Shown: piece after piece, positions 50,091-58,414 of the stretch | How the letters are laid out: every line of letters starts with the position of its first letter | How positions within the stretch are numbered: the first letter of the stretch is position 1 | Origin: Flavobacterium ajazii | GTDB taxonomy: Bacteria > Bacteroidota > Bacteroidia > Flavobacteriales > Flavobacteriaceae | Direction: 5' to 3' | Assembly (NCBI RefSeq): GCF_010614725.1 | Contig: NZ_JAAEHL010000002.1 | Coordinates: 62,001-126,000 of the forward strand | Length of the DNA: 64,000 nucleotides | Made by a program: the position numbers and the translations under genes | The notes under the pieces: model-generated | What the model was told of the DNA's origin: nothing | Databases searched by the model: none | The model's input: the letters and a program-made list of their open reading frames with translations, nothing else

Positions 50091-50750
50091 ATGAGCAAAA
50101 TTCCTGTTTATTTTATGCCTGGATTAGCTGCTAGTCCTACCATTTTTGAAAGAATTAAATTAGATGAAACTGTTTTTGAAATGTTTCTGCTCGAATGGGA
50201 AATTCCAAACCCAAAAGAATCATTATCGGATTATGCACTTCGGATTACAAAAAACATTCAACACGAAAATCCGGTTTTAATTGGCGTTTCTTTTGGTGGA
50301 ATTCTGGTTCAGGAAATGGCCAGACATATAGAAGCCCGAAAAGTGATTATTATTTCGAGCGTCAGAAGCAATGTTGAATTTCCAAGGAGAATGAAAATCG
50401 GGAAAACTACAAAAGCTTACAAACTCATCCCGATGAAACTCATTTTAAATATTGAGAATCTTGCCAAATACTCATTTGGAGAAAAAGTGAATAAACGCAT
50501 CAAATTGTACGAGAAGTTTTTGGCTGTACGGGATCTTAATTACCTGCAGTGGGCCGTAGAATCTGTTATTTTATGGGATAGAGACAAAATAGATGAAAAG
50601 GTAATTCATATTCATGGTGATCAGGATGATGTTTTTCCTATAAAATACATCAACAAATGCATTGTTGTAAAAGGCGGTACTCACATTATGATTCTGAATA
50701 AATACAAATGGCTGAATGAAAATTTACCTTCGATTATATTAGAATCTTAA
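50091..50750 (+). CDS. Alpha/beta hydrolase
   Basis: A 219-residue protein. The nucleophile elbow is VLIGVSFGGILVQEMARHI (GxSxGG). The acid is likely Asp in VIHIHGDQDDVFP, and the His is in VKGGTHIMILNKY. It has an insertion of helices at about 95-150. The catalytic triad is therefore complete. The substrate is unknown, probably an ester or thioester. It is monocistronic and followed by repeat B and a strong palindromic terminator. Confidence 0.9.
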   Translation: MSKIPVYFMPGLAASPTIFERIKLDETVFEMFLLEWEIPNPKESLSDYALRITKNIQHENPVLIGVSFGGILVQEMARHIEARKVIIISSVRSNVEFPRRMKIGKTTKAYKLIPMKLILNIENLAKYSFGEKVNKRIKLYEKFLAVRDLNYLQWAVESVILWDRDKIDEKVIHIHGDQDDVFPIKYINKCIVVKGGTHIMILNKYKWLNENLPSIILES

Positions 50751-50802
50751 AATTCCAAATTTAGAAATTCCAAATTCCAAGTTTTTAACCTATCAATTAC
50801 CT

Positions 50803-50881
50803 TAGCCATAATAGAAGCAGCGTACCTTTAATTGCGGGGATTCACCATTAAAGATACAAGCGGATAGCAGTAAACAGCTCC
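50803..50881. repeat. Dispersed structured intergenic repeat, copy B
   Basis: It shares with copy A (36096-36173) the flanking words TAGCC..(A)TAGAAG and CGGATAGCAG..A.AGCTCC. Its central stem is CTTTAAT with ATTAAAG rather than CTTTTGTG..., so the stem is kept while its bases differ. It lies between the hydrolase gene and the terminator at 50889-50923, flanked by AATTCCAA words. Confidence 0.7.
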
Positions 50882-50888
50882 AAAAAAA

Positions 50889-50923
50889 AATCCCAAATTC
50901 CAAAAAATTTGGAATTTGGGATT
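50889..50923. terminator. Palindromic bidirectional terminator (AATTCCAA word)
   Basis: A 16-bp perfect stem (AATCCCAAATTCCAAA with its complement) around a 3-base loop, between convergent genes. Its AATTCCAA word is the same as in the hairpin at 19375-19424. Confidence 0.85.
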
Positions 50924-50946
50924 TTAAATATTGTAATTTAAAGAAT

Positions 50947-51462
50947 TTAGATTTTCTTCATTTGTTCTTTCATCATTGCGATTTGCTCCTTCAGCATCCC
51001 CTGTTTGTCTAATTTTTTAGCTTCATTCAGTAAATTAGTCGCTTCCAGTTTTCTTCTTCGTGACATGGCAACTCCTGCAAGATTAAGTTTAGCAACAGCT
51101 AAATCCATATCCATTGACAATCCAAGTTCAATTGCTTTTTTGAAATGTTTTTCAGCCTGATTGATATTAGTCTGAGACAACATGATCCCTTGTAAATAAT
51201 TTAAGTATCCTTGCTGTTTTCTTACCAATGCCGTTTCAGGATTTTTGATGTATGCCAGCCATTTTTTAGCGCCTTCAAAGTCTTGTTTTCTTAATTTAAG
51301 GAAAGCTAAAAGGATAAACTCGTTTTTAAAATAAAGAAAAATTGGAATTGCTGTCAGTAAAATAAGAAATATACCATTCCCGATATTACTTTCTGTAAAT
51401 TGCCAAATGCCCGCCACTACAAGAAGTCCGGCCAGAATAAGTTTTATAATTTTGTTAAACAT
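50947..51462 (-). CDS. Membrane protein with DUF2892-like and TPR segments
   Basis: A 171-residue protein. Two N-terminal TM helices (IIKLILAGLLVVAGIWQF and GIFLILLTAIPIFLYF) resemble the DUF2892 fold. Then come cytoplasmic TPR-like helices at about 60-160 (RKQQGYLNYLQGIMLSQTNINQAEKHFKKAIELG, AVAKLNLAGVAMSRRRKLEATNLL). The function is unknown; the TPR part suggests it recruits partners to the membrane. A minus-strand -7 element (TATCTTTG, at 51485-51492) lies 23 bases upstream. Confidence 0.75.
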   Translation of the reverse strand: MFNKIIKLILAGLLVVAGIWQFTESNIGNGIFLILLTAIPIFLYFKNEFILLAFLKLRKQDFEGAKKWLAYIKNPETALVRKQQGYLNYLQGIMLSQTNINQAEKHFKKAIELGLSMDMDLAVAKLNLAGVAMSRRRKLEATNLLNEAKKLDKQGMLKEQIAMMKEQMKKI

Positions 51463-51525
51463 AATAGATGTATATTTGTGTCTGCAAAGATAGCAAAAGG
51501 AATTAAAAATATTTTTATAAAACTG

Positions 51526-51556
51526 CTTGCCAGAAAAAAAAGTCTTTGTATATTTG
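51526..51556 (+). promoter_or_regulatory. Promoter of rpmH
   Basis: CTTG at 51526-51529, a 19-base spacer and TATATTTG at 51549-51556 fit the Bacteroidota consensus. The rpmH start is 76 bases downstream, leaving an untranslated leader of about 65 bases. Confidence 0.65.
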
Positions 51557-51631
51557 CACTCGGTTTTTGAACAACGATATCCAAAACCAAAATAACGAGT
51601 TAATAGATACCATTTTTAAAGATACAAAGCA

Positions 51632-51793
51632 ATGAGCAAAAGAACATTTCAACCATCGAAAAGAAAAAGAAGAAATAAGCACGGATTTATGGACAGAATG
51701 GCTTCTGCGAATGGAAGAAAAGTTCTAGCGCGTAGAAGAGCAAAAGGAAGACATAAATTAACTGTTTCTAGCGAGCCTAGACACAAAAAATAA
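51632..51793 (+). CDS. rpmH: 50S ribosomal protein L34
   Basis: A 53-residue protein: [19 protein letters not shown], then the conserved [24 protein letters not shown] and a short tail VSSEPRHKK. The first 44 residues are the invariant L34 core. The tail is a few residues longer than E. coli L34. In many bacteria rpmH is followed by rnpA and yidD. Here it stands alone with its own promoter and a terminator at 51813-51845, followed by carB. Confidence 0.97.
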
Positions 51794-51812
51794 TGTTTGT
51801 ATAAACATACAT

Positions 51813-51845
51813 AAGGCGATTACTTTTTTAGTATCGCCTTTTTTT
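51813..51845 (+). terminator. Terminator of rpmH
   Basis: Stem AAGGCGAT with ATCGCCTT, a 12-base loop and a T run, 20 bases after the stop. Confidence 0.85.
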
Positions 51846-51938
51846 ATACCTTGTCGGTAAAAATTTTCTCAACATTCTAGTTTATAGCACACTAGAAGCG
51901 TTTTTTAAAATCGTAAATAACTACACAATACATATAAA

Positions 51939-54794
51939 ATGCCTAAAGACACATCAATAAAATCAGTTTTAATTATAGGTTCAGGACCTATTGTTATTGG
52001 CCAGGCTTGCGAATTCGACTATGCAGGATCTCAATCTGCTCGTTCGATTCGTGAAGAAGGAATTGAGGTTATCTTGATTAACTCAAACCCAGCGACAATT
52101 ATGACCGACCCATCTATGGCCGATCATATTTATTTGAAACCTTTAACGACAAAATCGATTATTGAAATTCTTAAGGAACATCCACAAATTGATGCAGTTT
52201 TACCAACAATGGGAGGACAAACAGCATTAAACTTGTGTTTGGAAGCTGAGGAAAAAGGAATCTGGCAAGATTTCGGAGTAAGATTAATCGGTGTTGATGT
52301 TAATGCTATTAATATTACAGAAGACAGAGAGCAGTTTAAACAGCTTTTAGAAAAAATTAATGTCCCAACTGCACCTGCAAAAACAGCTACTTCTTACTTA
52401 GAAGGAAAAGAAATTGCTCAGGAATTTGGTTTCCCGCTTGTAATTCGCCCTTCATTTACACTTGGAGGAACCGGAGCAGCTGTGGTTTACAAAAAAGAAG
52501 ATTTTGATGAGCTTTTAACCCGCGGGCTTGAAGCTTCTCCAATTCACGAAGTTTTAATTGATAAAGCTTTGATGGGATGGAAAGAGTACGAGTTAGAGCT
52601 TTTAAGAGATAAAAATGACAACGTTGTAATTATCTGTTCTATCGAAAACATGGACCCAATGGGAATCCACACTGGAGATTCGATTACAGTTGCGCCTGCA
52701 ATGACATTATCAGATACAACTTTCCAAAAATTACGTGACTACGCTATCTTAATGATGAGAAGTATCGGAAATTTTGCTGGAGGATGTAACGTACAATTTG
52801 CAGTTTCGCCAGACGAAAAAGAAGATATCGTAGCCATCGAGATCAACCCTCGTGTATCTCGTTCTTCTGCTTTAGCATCAAAAGCAACGGGTTATCCAAT
52901 TGCTAAAATTGCATCTAAATTGGCTTTAGGATACAACTTAGATGAATTACAAAATCAAATTACAAAATCTACTTCGGCTCTTTTTGAACCAACTTTAGAC
53001 TACGTAATCGTAAAAATACCACGTTGGAACTTCGACAAATTTGAAGGTTCAGACAGAACTTTAGGGCTTCAGATGAAATCTGTAGGTGAGGTTATGGGAA
53101 TTGGACGTTCTTTCCAAGAAGCACTTCATAAAGCAACACAGTCTTTAGAGATTAAGAGAAATGGCTTAGGAGCTGATGGAAAAGGATACAAAAATTACGA
53201 GCAAATTATCGAGAAACTAACCTATGCAAGTTGGGATCGTGTATTCGTGATTTATGATGCAATTGCAATGGGAATTCCATTGAGCACAATCCATGAAATT
53301 ACAAGAATCGATATGTGGTTCTTGAAACAATATGAAGAGCTTTATACTTTAGAAAAAGAAATTTCAAACTACAAAGTTTCAAATCTTCCAAAAGAATTAT
53401 TGCTTGAAGCAAAACAAAAAGGTTTTGCAGATAGACAAATCGCTCACATGATGAGTTGTCTTGAAAGTGAAGTGCATACTTTACGTACAGACATGAACAT
53501 CAACCGTGTATTTAAACTGGTTGATACTTGTGCAGCTGAGTTTAAAGCACAGACTCCTTATTATTACTCTACTTTTGAAGCCGAAATCGAAAAAGCAAAC
53601 GGAGAACGCTTTGTAGACAACGAAAGTATCGTAACAGATAAAAAGAAAGTGATCGTTTTAGGCTCCGGACCAAACCGTATCGGACAGGGAATCGAGTTTG
53701 ATTATTCTTGTGTACACGGAGTTCTAGCAGCAAAAGAATGCGGTTACGAAACGATCATGATTAACTGCAATCCTGAAACGGTTTCTACAGATTTTGATAC
53801 AGCTGATAAATTATACTTCGAACCAGTTTTCTGGGAGCATATTTATGACATCATTCAACACGAAAAACCAGAAGGTGTAATCGTTCAGTTGGGAGGTCAG
53901 ACAGCGCTTAAATTAGCAGATAAATTATCTAAATACGGTGTAAAAATCATCGGAACTAGTTTTGACGCGCTTGACTTAGCAGAAGACAGAGGACGTTTCT
54001 CTGACTTATTAACTGAGTTAAACATTCCGTTCCCAAGATTCGGAATCGCAGAAACTGCTGACGAGGCTTCAAAATTAGCAGATACTTTAGATTTTCCTCT
54101 TTTAATTCGTCCTTCTTATGTATTAGGAGGTCAGGGAATGAAAATTGTAATCAACAAAAAAGAGCTTGAAGAACATGTTATCGATTTGTTGAAAGCAATT
54201 CCAGGAAACAAATTATTATTAGATCACTACTTAGCAGGCGCAATCGAAGCAGAAGCTGATGCAATCTGTGATGCTGATGGAAATGTTTACATCATCGGAA
54301 TTATGGAACACATCGAGCCTTGCGGAGTTCACTCTGGAGATAGTAACGCAACATTACCTCCTTTTAACTTAGGAGAGTTTGTAATGCAGCAAATTAAAGA
54401 TCACACGCATAAAATTGCAAGAGCTTTAAAAACTGTAGGTTTAATCAATATCCAGTTTGCGATTAAAGATGATACGGTTTATATTATCGAGGCAAACCCA
54501 AGAGCTTCAAGAACGGTTCCGTTTATTGCAAAAGCTTATGGAGAACCTTACGTAAACTACGCTACAAAAGTAATGCTAGGTCACAGCAAAGTAACTGACT
54601 TTGATTTCAACCCACAATTAAACGGTTTTGCAATCAAACAACCTATTTTTTCTTTCAGTAAATTCCCGAACGTAAACAAAGCGTTAGGACCAGAAATGAA
54701 ATCAACAGGAGAAAGTATCTTGTTTATTGATGACTTAAAAGATGATCAATTCTATGAATTGTACTCTAGAAGAAAAATGTATTTGAGTAAATAG
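51939..54794 (+). CDS. carB: Carbamoyl-phosphate synthase large subunit, MGS-domain-less form
   Basis: A 951-residue enzyme. The two ATP-grasp halves are clear: first half with LIIGSGPIVIGQACEFDYAGSQ and RPSFTLGGTGAAVVY, second half with VLGSGPNRIGQGIEFDYSCVHG and RPSYVLGGQGMKIVI. They make carboxyphosphate and carbamoyl phosphate for arginine and pyrimidine synthesis. The protein ends at about residue 951, where E. coli CarB (1073) continues with the allosteric MGS-like domain. As far as I know Bacteroidota CarB proteins are typically this short, so this is not a truncation. No carA lies next to it. Confidence 0.96.
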   Translation: MPKDTSIKSVLIIGSGPIVIGQACEFDYAGSQSARSIREEGIEVILINSNPATIMTDPSMADHIYLKPLTTKSIIEILKEHPQIDAVLPTMGGQTALNLCLEAEEKGIWQDFGVRLIGVDVNAINITEDREQFKQLLEKINVPTAPAKTATSYLEGKEIAQEFGFPLVIRPSFTLGGTGAAVVYKKEDFDELLTRGLEASPIHEVLIDKALMGWKEYELELLRDKNDNVVIICSIENMDPMGIHTGDSITVAPAMTLSDTTFQKLRDYAILMMRSIGNFAGGCNVQFAVSPDEKEDIVAIEINPRVSRSSALASKATGYPIAKIASKLALGYNLDELQNQITKSTSALFEPTLDYVIVKIPRWNFDKFEGSDRTLGLQMKSVGEVMGIGRSFQEALHKATQSLEIKRNGLGADGKGYKNYEQIIEKLTYASWDRVFVIYDAIAMGIPLSTIHEITRIDMWFLKQYEELYTLEKEISNYKVSNLPKELLLEAKQKGFADRQIAHMMSCLESEVHTLRTDMNINRVFKLVDTCAAEFKAQTPYYYSTFEAEIEKANGERFVDNESIVTDKKKVIVLGSGPNRIGQGIEFDYSCVHGVLAAKECGYETIMINCNPETVSTDFDTADKLYFEPVFWEHIYDIIQHEKPEGVIVQLGGQTALKLADKLSKYGVKIIGTSFDALDLAEDRGRFSDLLTELNIPFPRFGIAETADEASKLADTLDFPLLIRPSYVLGGQGMKIVINKKELEEHVIDLLKAIPGNKLLLDHYLAGAIEAEADAICDADGNVYIIGIMEHIEPCGVHSGDSNATLPPFNLGEFVMQQIKDHTHKIARALKTVGLINIQFAIKDDTVYIIEANPRASRTVPFIAKAYGEPYVNYATKVMLGHSKVTDFDFNPQLNGFAIKQPIFSFSKFPNVNKALGPEMKSTGESILFIDDLKDDQFYELYSRRKMYLSK

Positions 54795-54817
54795 TAATAT
54801 TTACTTCTTAAAATAAC

Positions 54818-54848
54818 AAAAGCCTCAAATTTAAAATTTGAGGCTTTT
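54818..54848. terminator. Bidirectional terminator between carB and the NHL gene
   Basis: AAAAGCCTCAAATTT and AAATTTGAGGCTTTT face each other across one base. The innermost pairs cannot all form, which leaves a stem of about 12 pairs. Confidence 0.8.
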
Positions 54849-54868
54849 TGCTTGAAATATCTAAATAT

Positions 54869-55924
54869 TTATTTTACGATTATCTTTTTAGACACATTAT
54901 TAACTTTTAAAATATAATTTCCAGAAGTTAAATTAGGTGGTAAAATAATTTTATTGTCTTTCGCTTCTGACGATTTAAATTCTGCAACCAGCCTACCTGC
55001 AATATCGAATAATTGAATCGCTTTTAAATCAGCTTCGTTATTTTCGATATATAAATAATCTGTTGCCGGATTAGGATAAATGGTAAATTCATTATTGCCA
55101 GAATTCTGTACATCTCCTAATCCTAAAACAGGATCTGTTATTTTAATTATTTTTTTTGTACTCGAACCTGTACTAACATATAATGCACCATTGTAAAAAG
55201 CCATTTGGGCAGGAGTATCATAATCTGTATTAAATCTGATAAATTGAACCTGATCTCCGTCAACACCTCCGGAAGGGAATCGAAAAATTCTATTTTGTGA
55301 TCCTGTCGAAATATACAAATCCCCATTTGGAGCATAAGCTACATTGGCCGGGTTGTTCATTCCTGAAATTAGAGTACTAACAACTCCTGCAGGAGTTATT
55401 TTTTTAATTGCACCATCAAGTTTGTCAGCAACAATTAAATTACCCAATTTATCAAAAGCCAATCCGTTTGGTGTCGTAAGACCAGTTACAAAAGTCGAAG
55501 TTATTCCGGCAGTCGTTATTTTTTTAATATTTCCAGAATTAGCTTCTGAATAATAAACATTTCCAGAAGCATCAATAGCTATTCCGTATGGACTGTTTGT
55601 AGCTGTATAAGAAGTAACAACTCCGGCTGCTGTCGTCTTTGTAATTTCATTGCCGAAATTACCCGATCCAGCTATCCAAAGATTTCCACTGCCATCAAAA
55701 GCAATCTGTTGTGGGGAAGCATTTAGTGTGCTAATAAAAATAGACTGTGTAAGGCTTGGAGTAATTTTAGTCACTTTATAAGCATTATAATCTGCGACAA
55801 ATAAATTTCCTGAACCATCGAATGCAATTCCTGTAGGAACCCCCAATCCTGTTACATAATTAGTTGGAGTTTGTGCATTGATACTAAACGTTGATAATAG
55901 AGCTAAGAGTAAAACTTTTTTCAT
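54869..55924 (-). CDS. T9SS-secreted NHL/SMP-30-like beta-propeller protein
   Basis: A 351-residue secreted protein with signal peptide VLLLALLSTFSINAQ. Residues about 20-265 hold six propeller repeats with the pattern G-(I/L)-AFD-x-x-GN-L-(F/W)-(V/I)-A (for example GIAFDGSGNLFVADYNAYKVTKI, GIAIDASGNVYYSEANSGNIKKI, GLAFDKLGNLIVADKLDGAIKKI). The C-terminal 75 residues are a type A sorting domain (YPNPATDYLYIEN, ending YILKVNNVSKKIIVK). It is exported by the type IX system and probably bound at the cell surface. The ligand is unknown. Confidence 0.9.
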   Translation of the reverse strand: MKKVLLLALLSTFSINAQTPTNYVTGLGVPTGIAFDGSGNLFVADYNAYKVTKITPSLTQSIFISTLNASPQQIAFDGSGNLWIAGSGNFGNEITKTTAAGVVTSYTATNSPYGIAIDASGNVYYSEANSGNIKKITTAGITSTFVTGLTTPNGLAFDKLGNLIVADKLDGAIKKITPAGVVSTLISGMNNPANVAYAPNGDLYISTGSQNRIFRFPSGGVDGDQVQFIRFNTDYDTPAQMAFYNGALYVSTGSSTKKIIKITDPVLGLGDVQNSGNNEFTIYPNPATDYLYIENNEADLKAIQLFDIAGRLVAEFKSSEAKDNKIILPPNLTSGNYILKVNNVSKKIIVK

Positions 55925-56090
55925 GCATTAAATTTTTATATTAATCCAAAGATAAAATTTCCACTCATGAGACTTTACTTTTTTATAAGAAAATATACCC
56001 TTATTTTTATTTTTATTAAAAAATTAAAATTTTAGCTTTTTTATTTAAGTTATCTTAGAACAAAGTTTGATAAATAAAATTCTGACATAA

Positions 56091-56113
56091 AAAAAGCTCC
56101 TTTTTGGAGCTTT
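56091..56113 (-). terminator. Terminator of the sigma/DUF4252 operon
   Basis: Stem AAAGCTCC with GGAGCTTT around a 5-base loop and a T run on the minus strand, about 20 bases after the last stop of the operon. Confidence 0.8.
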
Positions 56114-56133
56114 CTGTTTTTAATTAAGATGTA

Positions 56134-56676
56134 TTATTTAGCCTTAGCCAATTCCTGTAAAGGCTTTAATTGTTCCATATCTATTTTTGATTCTTTTAAA
56201 ACCGACATTAAAGTCATTATATTATTCGGATTCATGTTTTTACCCAAAATACGAATCACAGCAAAACCATTTTCTTTTCGGTTAGCAAAAATCACAAATT
56301 CTTCTATATTTTCATCGGCACCAACAAAACTTATAGAAGCACCATCTTTACCAGAACCAACCTTCATTAATTCCTGATATTTAGGATTTCTCAAAATGGC
56401 TTTTACCCTGGCTCTTTCTGTTTCAAATTGTGTTTGATTTTTATCATTTGCTTTGAAAGCCAGAACATTCATTTTATCAAAAGAATTCAAAGCTTCAGTT
56501 TGTTCTTCGGATAATTTTGCTTTGTCAACATTTAAAATATCTGGCGAAACATCTAAAGCAATAAAATCTTTTTTCTCCGAATTTTCAACAAAATACTTTT
56601 GAAGTGAAGGTTCAGAATTACAACTTATTAAAGTTAGCAACACAAAAAAAACTGAAGTAAAAACAGTGGTTCTCAT
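56134..56676 (-). CDS. DUF4252 lipoprotein
   Basis: A 180-residue protein with lipobox LISC (Cys19). The mature part follows the DUF4252 pattern: FIALDVSPDILNVDKAKLSEEQTEALNSFDKMNVLAF, VGSGKDGASISFVGADENIEEFVIFANRKENGFAVIRILG and MSVLKESKIDMEQLKPL. The domain occurs in envelope proteins next to ECF sigma factors in this phylum; its function is not established. It is the last gene of a four-gene operon and lies one base after the other DUF4252 gene. Confidence 0.85.
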   Translation of the reverse strand: MRTTVFTSVFFVLLTLISCNSEPSLQKYFVENSEKKDFIALDVSPDILNVDKAKLSEEQTEALNSFDKMNVLAFKANDKNQTQFETERARVKAILRNPKYQELMKVGSGKDGASISFVGADENIEEFVIFANRKENGFAVIRILGKNMNPNNIMTLMSVLKESKIDMEQLKPLQELAKAK

Positions 56677-56677
56677 A

Positions 56678-57250
56678 CTATTTTTTGCCTTTTGAAGCCT
56701 TTTTTAAATCAGAACCACCCGGAAGCTGCATTTTGTCTGTCAATACTGAAATTTCATTCAGATCAAAGTTTCCTGTTAAGGACAACAAAACAGTATCTTC
56801 ATTTTTTGCGCCATCAATAAACATAAACAACTCTTTTATTTTTGTGTCGCTTGTACCAGATTTAACGTAGATTTTCACATTTTTACCACTATCGCTGATA
56901 CGCATTAATTCTTCTAAACTCGCAGATTTAATATATTTATCAGCCGAAAGTTTCATATCTGCTTCCACTTTTGGATTGCTGGTTGTAAATACTTTTAAAT
57001 TATCCAGCTTTTTAATAAGATTCATGTACTGCTGAGTTTCTTTATCAGATGGATCAACTTTTACTTTACTCATTATATCAAACATTTTTTTGTTTACAAT
57101 CACAGACGTCACATCATCCTGACCGTCGTATTTATCAAAAGCACTTTGTGCATAAAAAAACTGACTAATTAAAGCAAAAACCAATGTCAAAATGATTTTA
57201 CTACCTATCCTATTATTATTTTTTCTGTATTTGTCAATTATTGATTTCAT
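56678..57250 (-). CDS. DUF4252 exported protein
   Basis: From the ATG at 57250 it has 190 residues; a TTG at 57259 is less likely. The N-terminal signal is IILTLVFALISQFFYAQ. The DUF4252 body is VTSVIVNKKMFDIMSKVKVDPSDKETQQYMNLIKKL, then KNVKIYVKSGTSDTKIKELFMFIDG and VLLSLTGNFDLNEISVLTDKMQLPGG. It is about 25 percent similar by eye to its downstream neighbour, and together they look like a duplicated pair. It lies between the putative anti-sigma gene and the second DUF4252 gene. Confidence 0.8.
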   Translation of the reverse strand: MKSIIDKYRKNNNRIGSKIILTLVFALISQFFYAQSAFDKYDGQDDVTSVIVNKKMFDIMSKVKVDPSDKETQQYMNLIKKLDNLKVFTTSNPKVEADMKLSADKYIKSASLEELMRISDSGKNVKIYVKSGTSDTKIKELFMFIDGAKNEDTVLLSLTGNFDLNEISVLTDKMQLPGGSDLKKASKGKK

Positions 57251-57265
57251 TTTTATCAAATTTAA

Positions 57266-57757
57266 TTACTGTTTAAAAATTTTGTTTTTTGATTGTTCAT
57301 ATTCTTTAATGTATTGCACACTTTCTATACCTACATTAACATTGTTTGATAATAAATTCAAAGCCTTTTGTGTTGCTTTTAAGGCCTCTTCGGGATTATC
57401 GTAGGTTCCTAACTCTGTTTGCGAAGCCACTACAGCTGCATTATTTTGTTCGCTCACAAAAAAGTAAGTTCCGATACCCAGTAAAAGAACAACTGATGCC
57501 GCAATCGATAACCACGCTACTTTACGTTTCCTGGATTGAAGTGGAATTGCTACTCCTGTTCGAGCGAAGCTCTCCGGTTCATACGTTGTTGTTTGTTCTT
57601 TTACTTTAGAAAAATAGGCAAAAATAGGTTTGTATTGCTCCAAATGCTGCGCAACATCCGGTGAAGAAAAATATTCTTTTAATTCGTTTTCTTCTGCAAT
57701 AGTTGTTTCTCCCTGAAAGTATTTTTCTAATATATTTTCTATTTTATTTAATTCCAT
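57266..57757 (-). CDS. Putative anti-sigma factor with one TM helix
   Basis: From the ATG at 57757, 163 residues. The cytoplasmic part MELNKIENILEKYFQGETTIAEENELKEYF resembles the short zinc-free anti-sigma N-termini of Bacteroidota. A TM helix follows (VAWLSIAASVVLLLGIGTYFFV), with a periplasmic tail with ATQKALNLLSNNVNVGIESVQYIKEY. It overlaps the ECF sigma gene by 14 bases. The context and architecture are those of a sigma/anti-sigma pair; direct evidence for binding is absent. Confidence 0.75.
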   Translation of the reverse strand: MELNKIENILEKYFQGETTIAEENELKEYFSSPDVAQHLEQYKPIFAYFSKVKEQTTTYEPESFARTGVAIPLQSRKRKVAWLSIAASVVLLLGIGTYFFVSEQNNAAVVASQTELGTYDNPEEALKATQKALNLLSNNVNVGIESVQYIKEYEQSKNKIFKQ

Positions 57758-58253
57758 AACTGTGTGCATTAAGCATTGATTCTCTAATTTTTTTCCTTGC
57801 CCTTGAGAGTGCTACCCGAATTGCAGTTTCATTCATATTTACAATTTTTGCAATTTCCTCAAATTCATATTGCTCAACATCCCGCAATTGAATCAACACC
57901 TGAAGTTGTTCCGGCATTTGATTTATTATTTTTTCAACCCATTCTAAACTATTCGAGTCTTCGAGTTTTTTATCTAATTGAGGTTCTCGATCTGTAAAAT
58001 TATTGTGCACAATTTTAAGATTATCTGCTCTTTTTGATTTTAACTGATCCAAGCAATAATTTTTAGTCATCGTCATCGCCACAGCTTCAACATTATTATA
58101 AGTACTTAAACTTTCTTTTTTATTCCATAACTTAACCATTACCTCCTGAGTTGCATCTTCAGCTTCTTCTGTACTGGCAAGCAATCGTTTTGCCAGACGA
58201 AAAACTTTGTCTTTGAAAGGATTTACTAATTCTATAAACACATTTTGGTTCAT
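57744..58253 (-). CDS. ECF RNA polymerase sigma factor
   Basis: A 169-residue sigma factor. Region 2 is FIELVNPFKDKVFRLAKRLLASTEEAEDATQEVMVKLWNKKESL and region 4 is INQMPEQLQVLIQLRDVEQYEFEEIAKIVNMNETAIRVALSRARKKIRESM. The HTH in region 4 is intact. It leads an operon with a putative anti-sigma factor and two DUF4252 proteins. It probably controls the same operon in response to an envelope signal (inference). Confidence 0.94.
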   Translation of the reverse strand: MNQNVFIELVNPFKDKVFRLAKRLLASTEEAEDATQEVMVKLWNKKESLSTYNNVEAVAMTMTKNYCLDQLKSKRADNLKIVHNNFTDREPQLDKKLEDSNSLEWVEKIINQMPEQLQVLIQLRDVEQYEFEEIAKIVNMNETAIRVALSRARKKIRESMLNAHSYGIK

Positions 58254-58414
58254 AAATTATACGGTTATTCGTTAGCTTATATAATCAAGACGAGTAACTA
58301 TTAATTTTGTTACAATCAAATTAAAAAATATATTGCAAAAAAGTCCTACAATACATTCAAGTTAAAACTAAAGATACTATTTTTACGTTGATACAATATG
58401 AAACCTAATAGTAT

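Noticed and set aside
51939..54794. Truncated carB
   Set aside because: It lacks only the MGS domain, both ATP-grasp halves are complete, and this length is normal in the phylum as far as I know.
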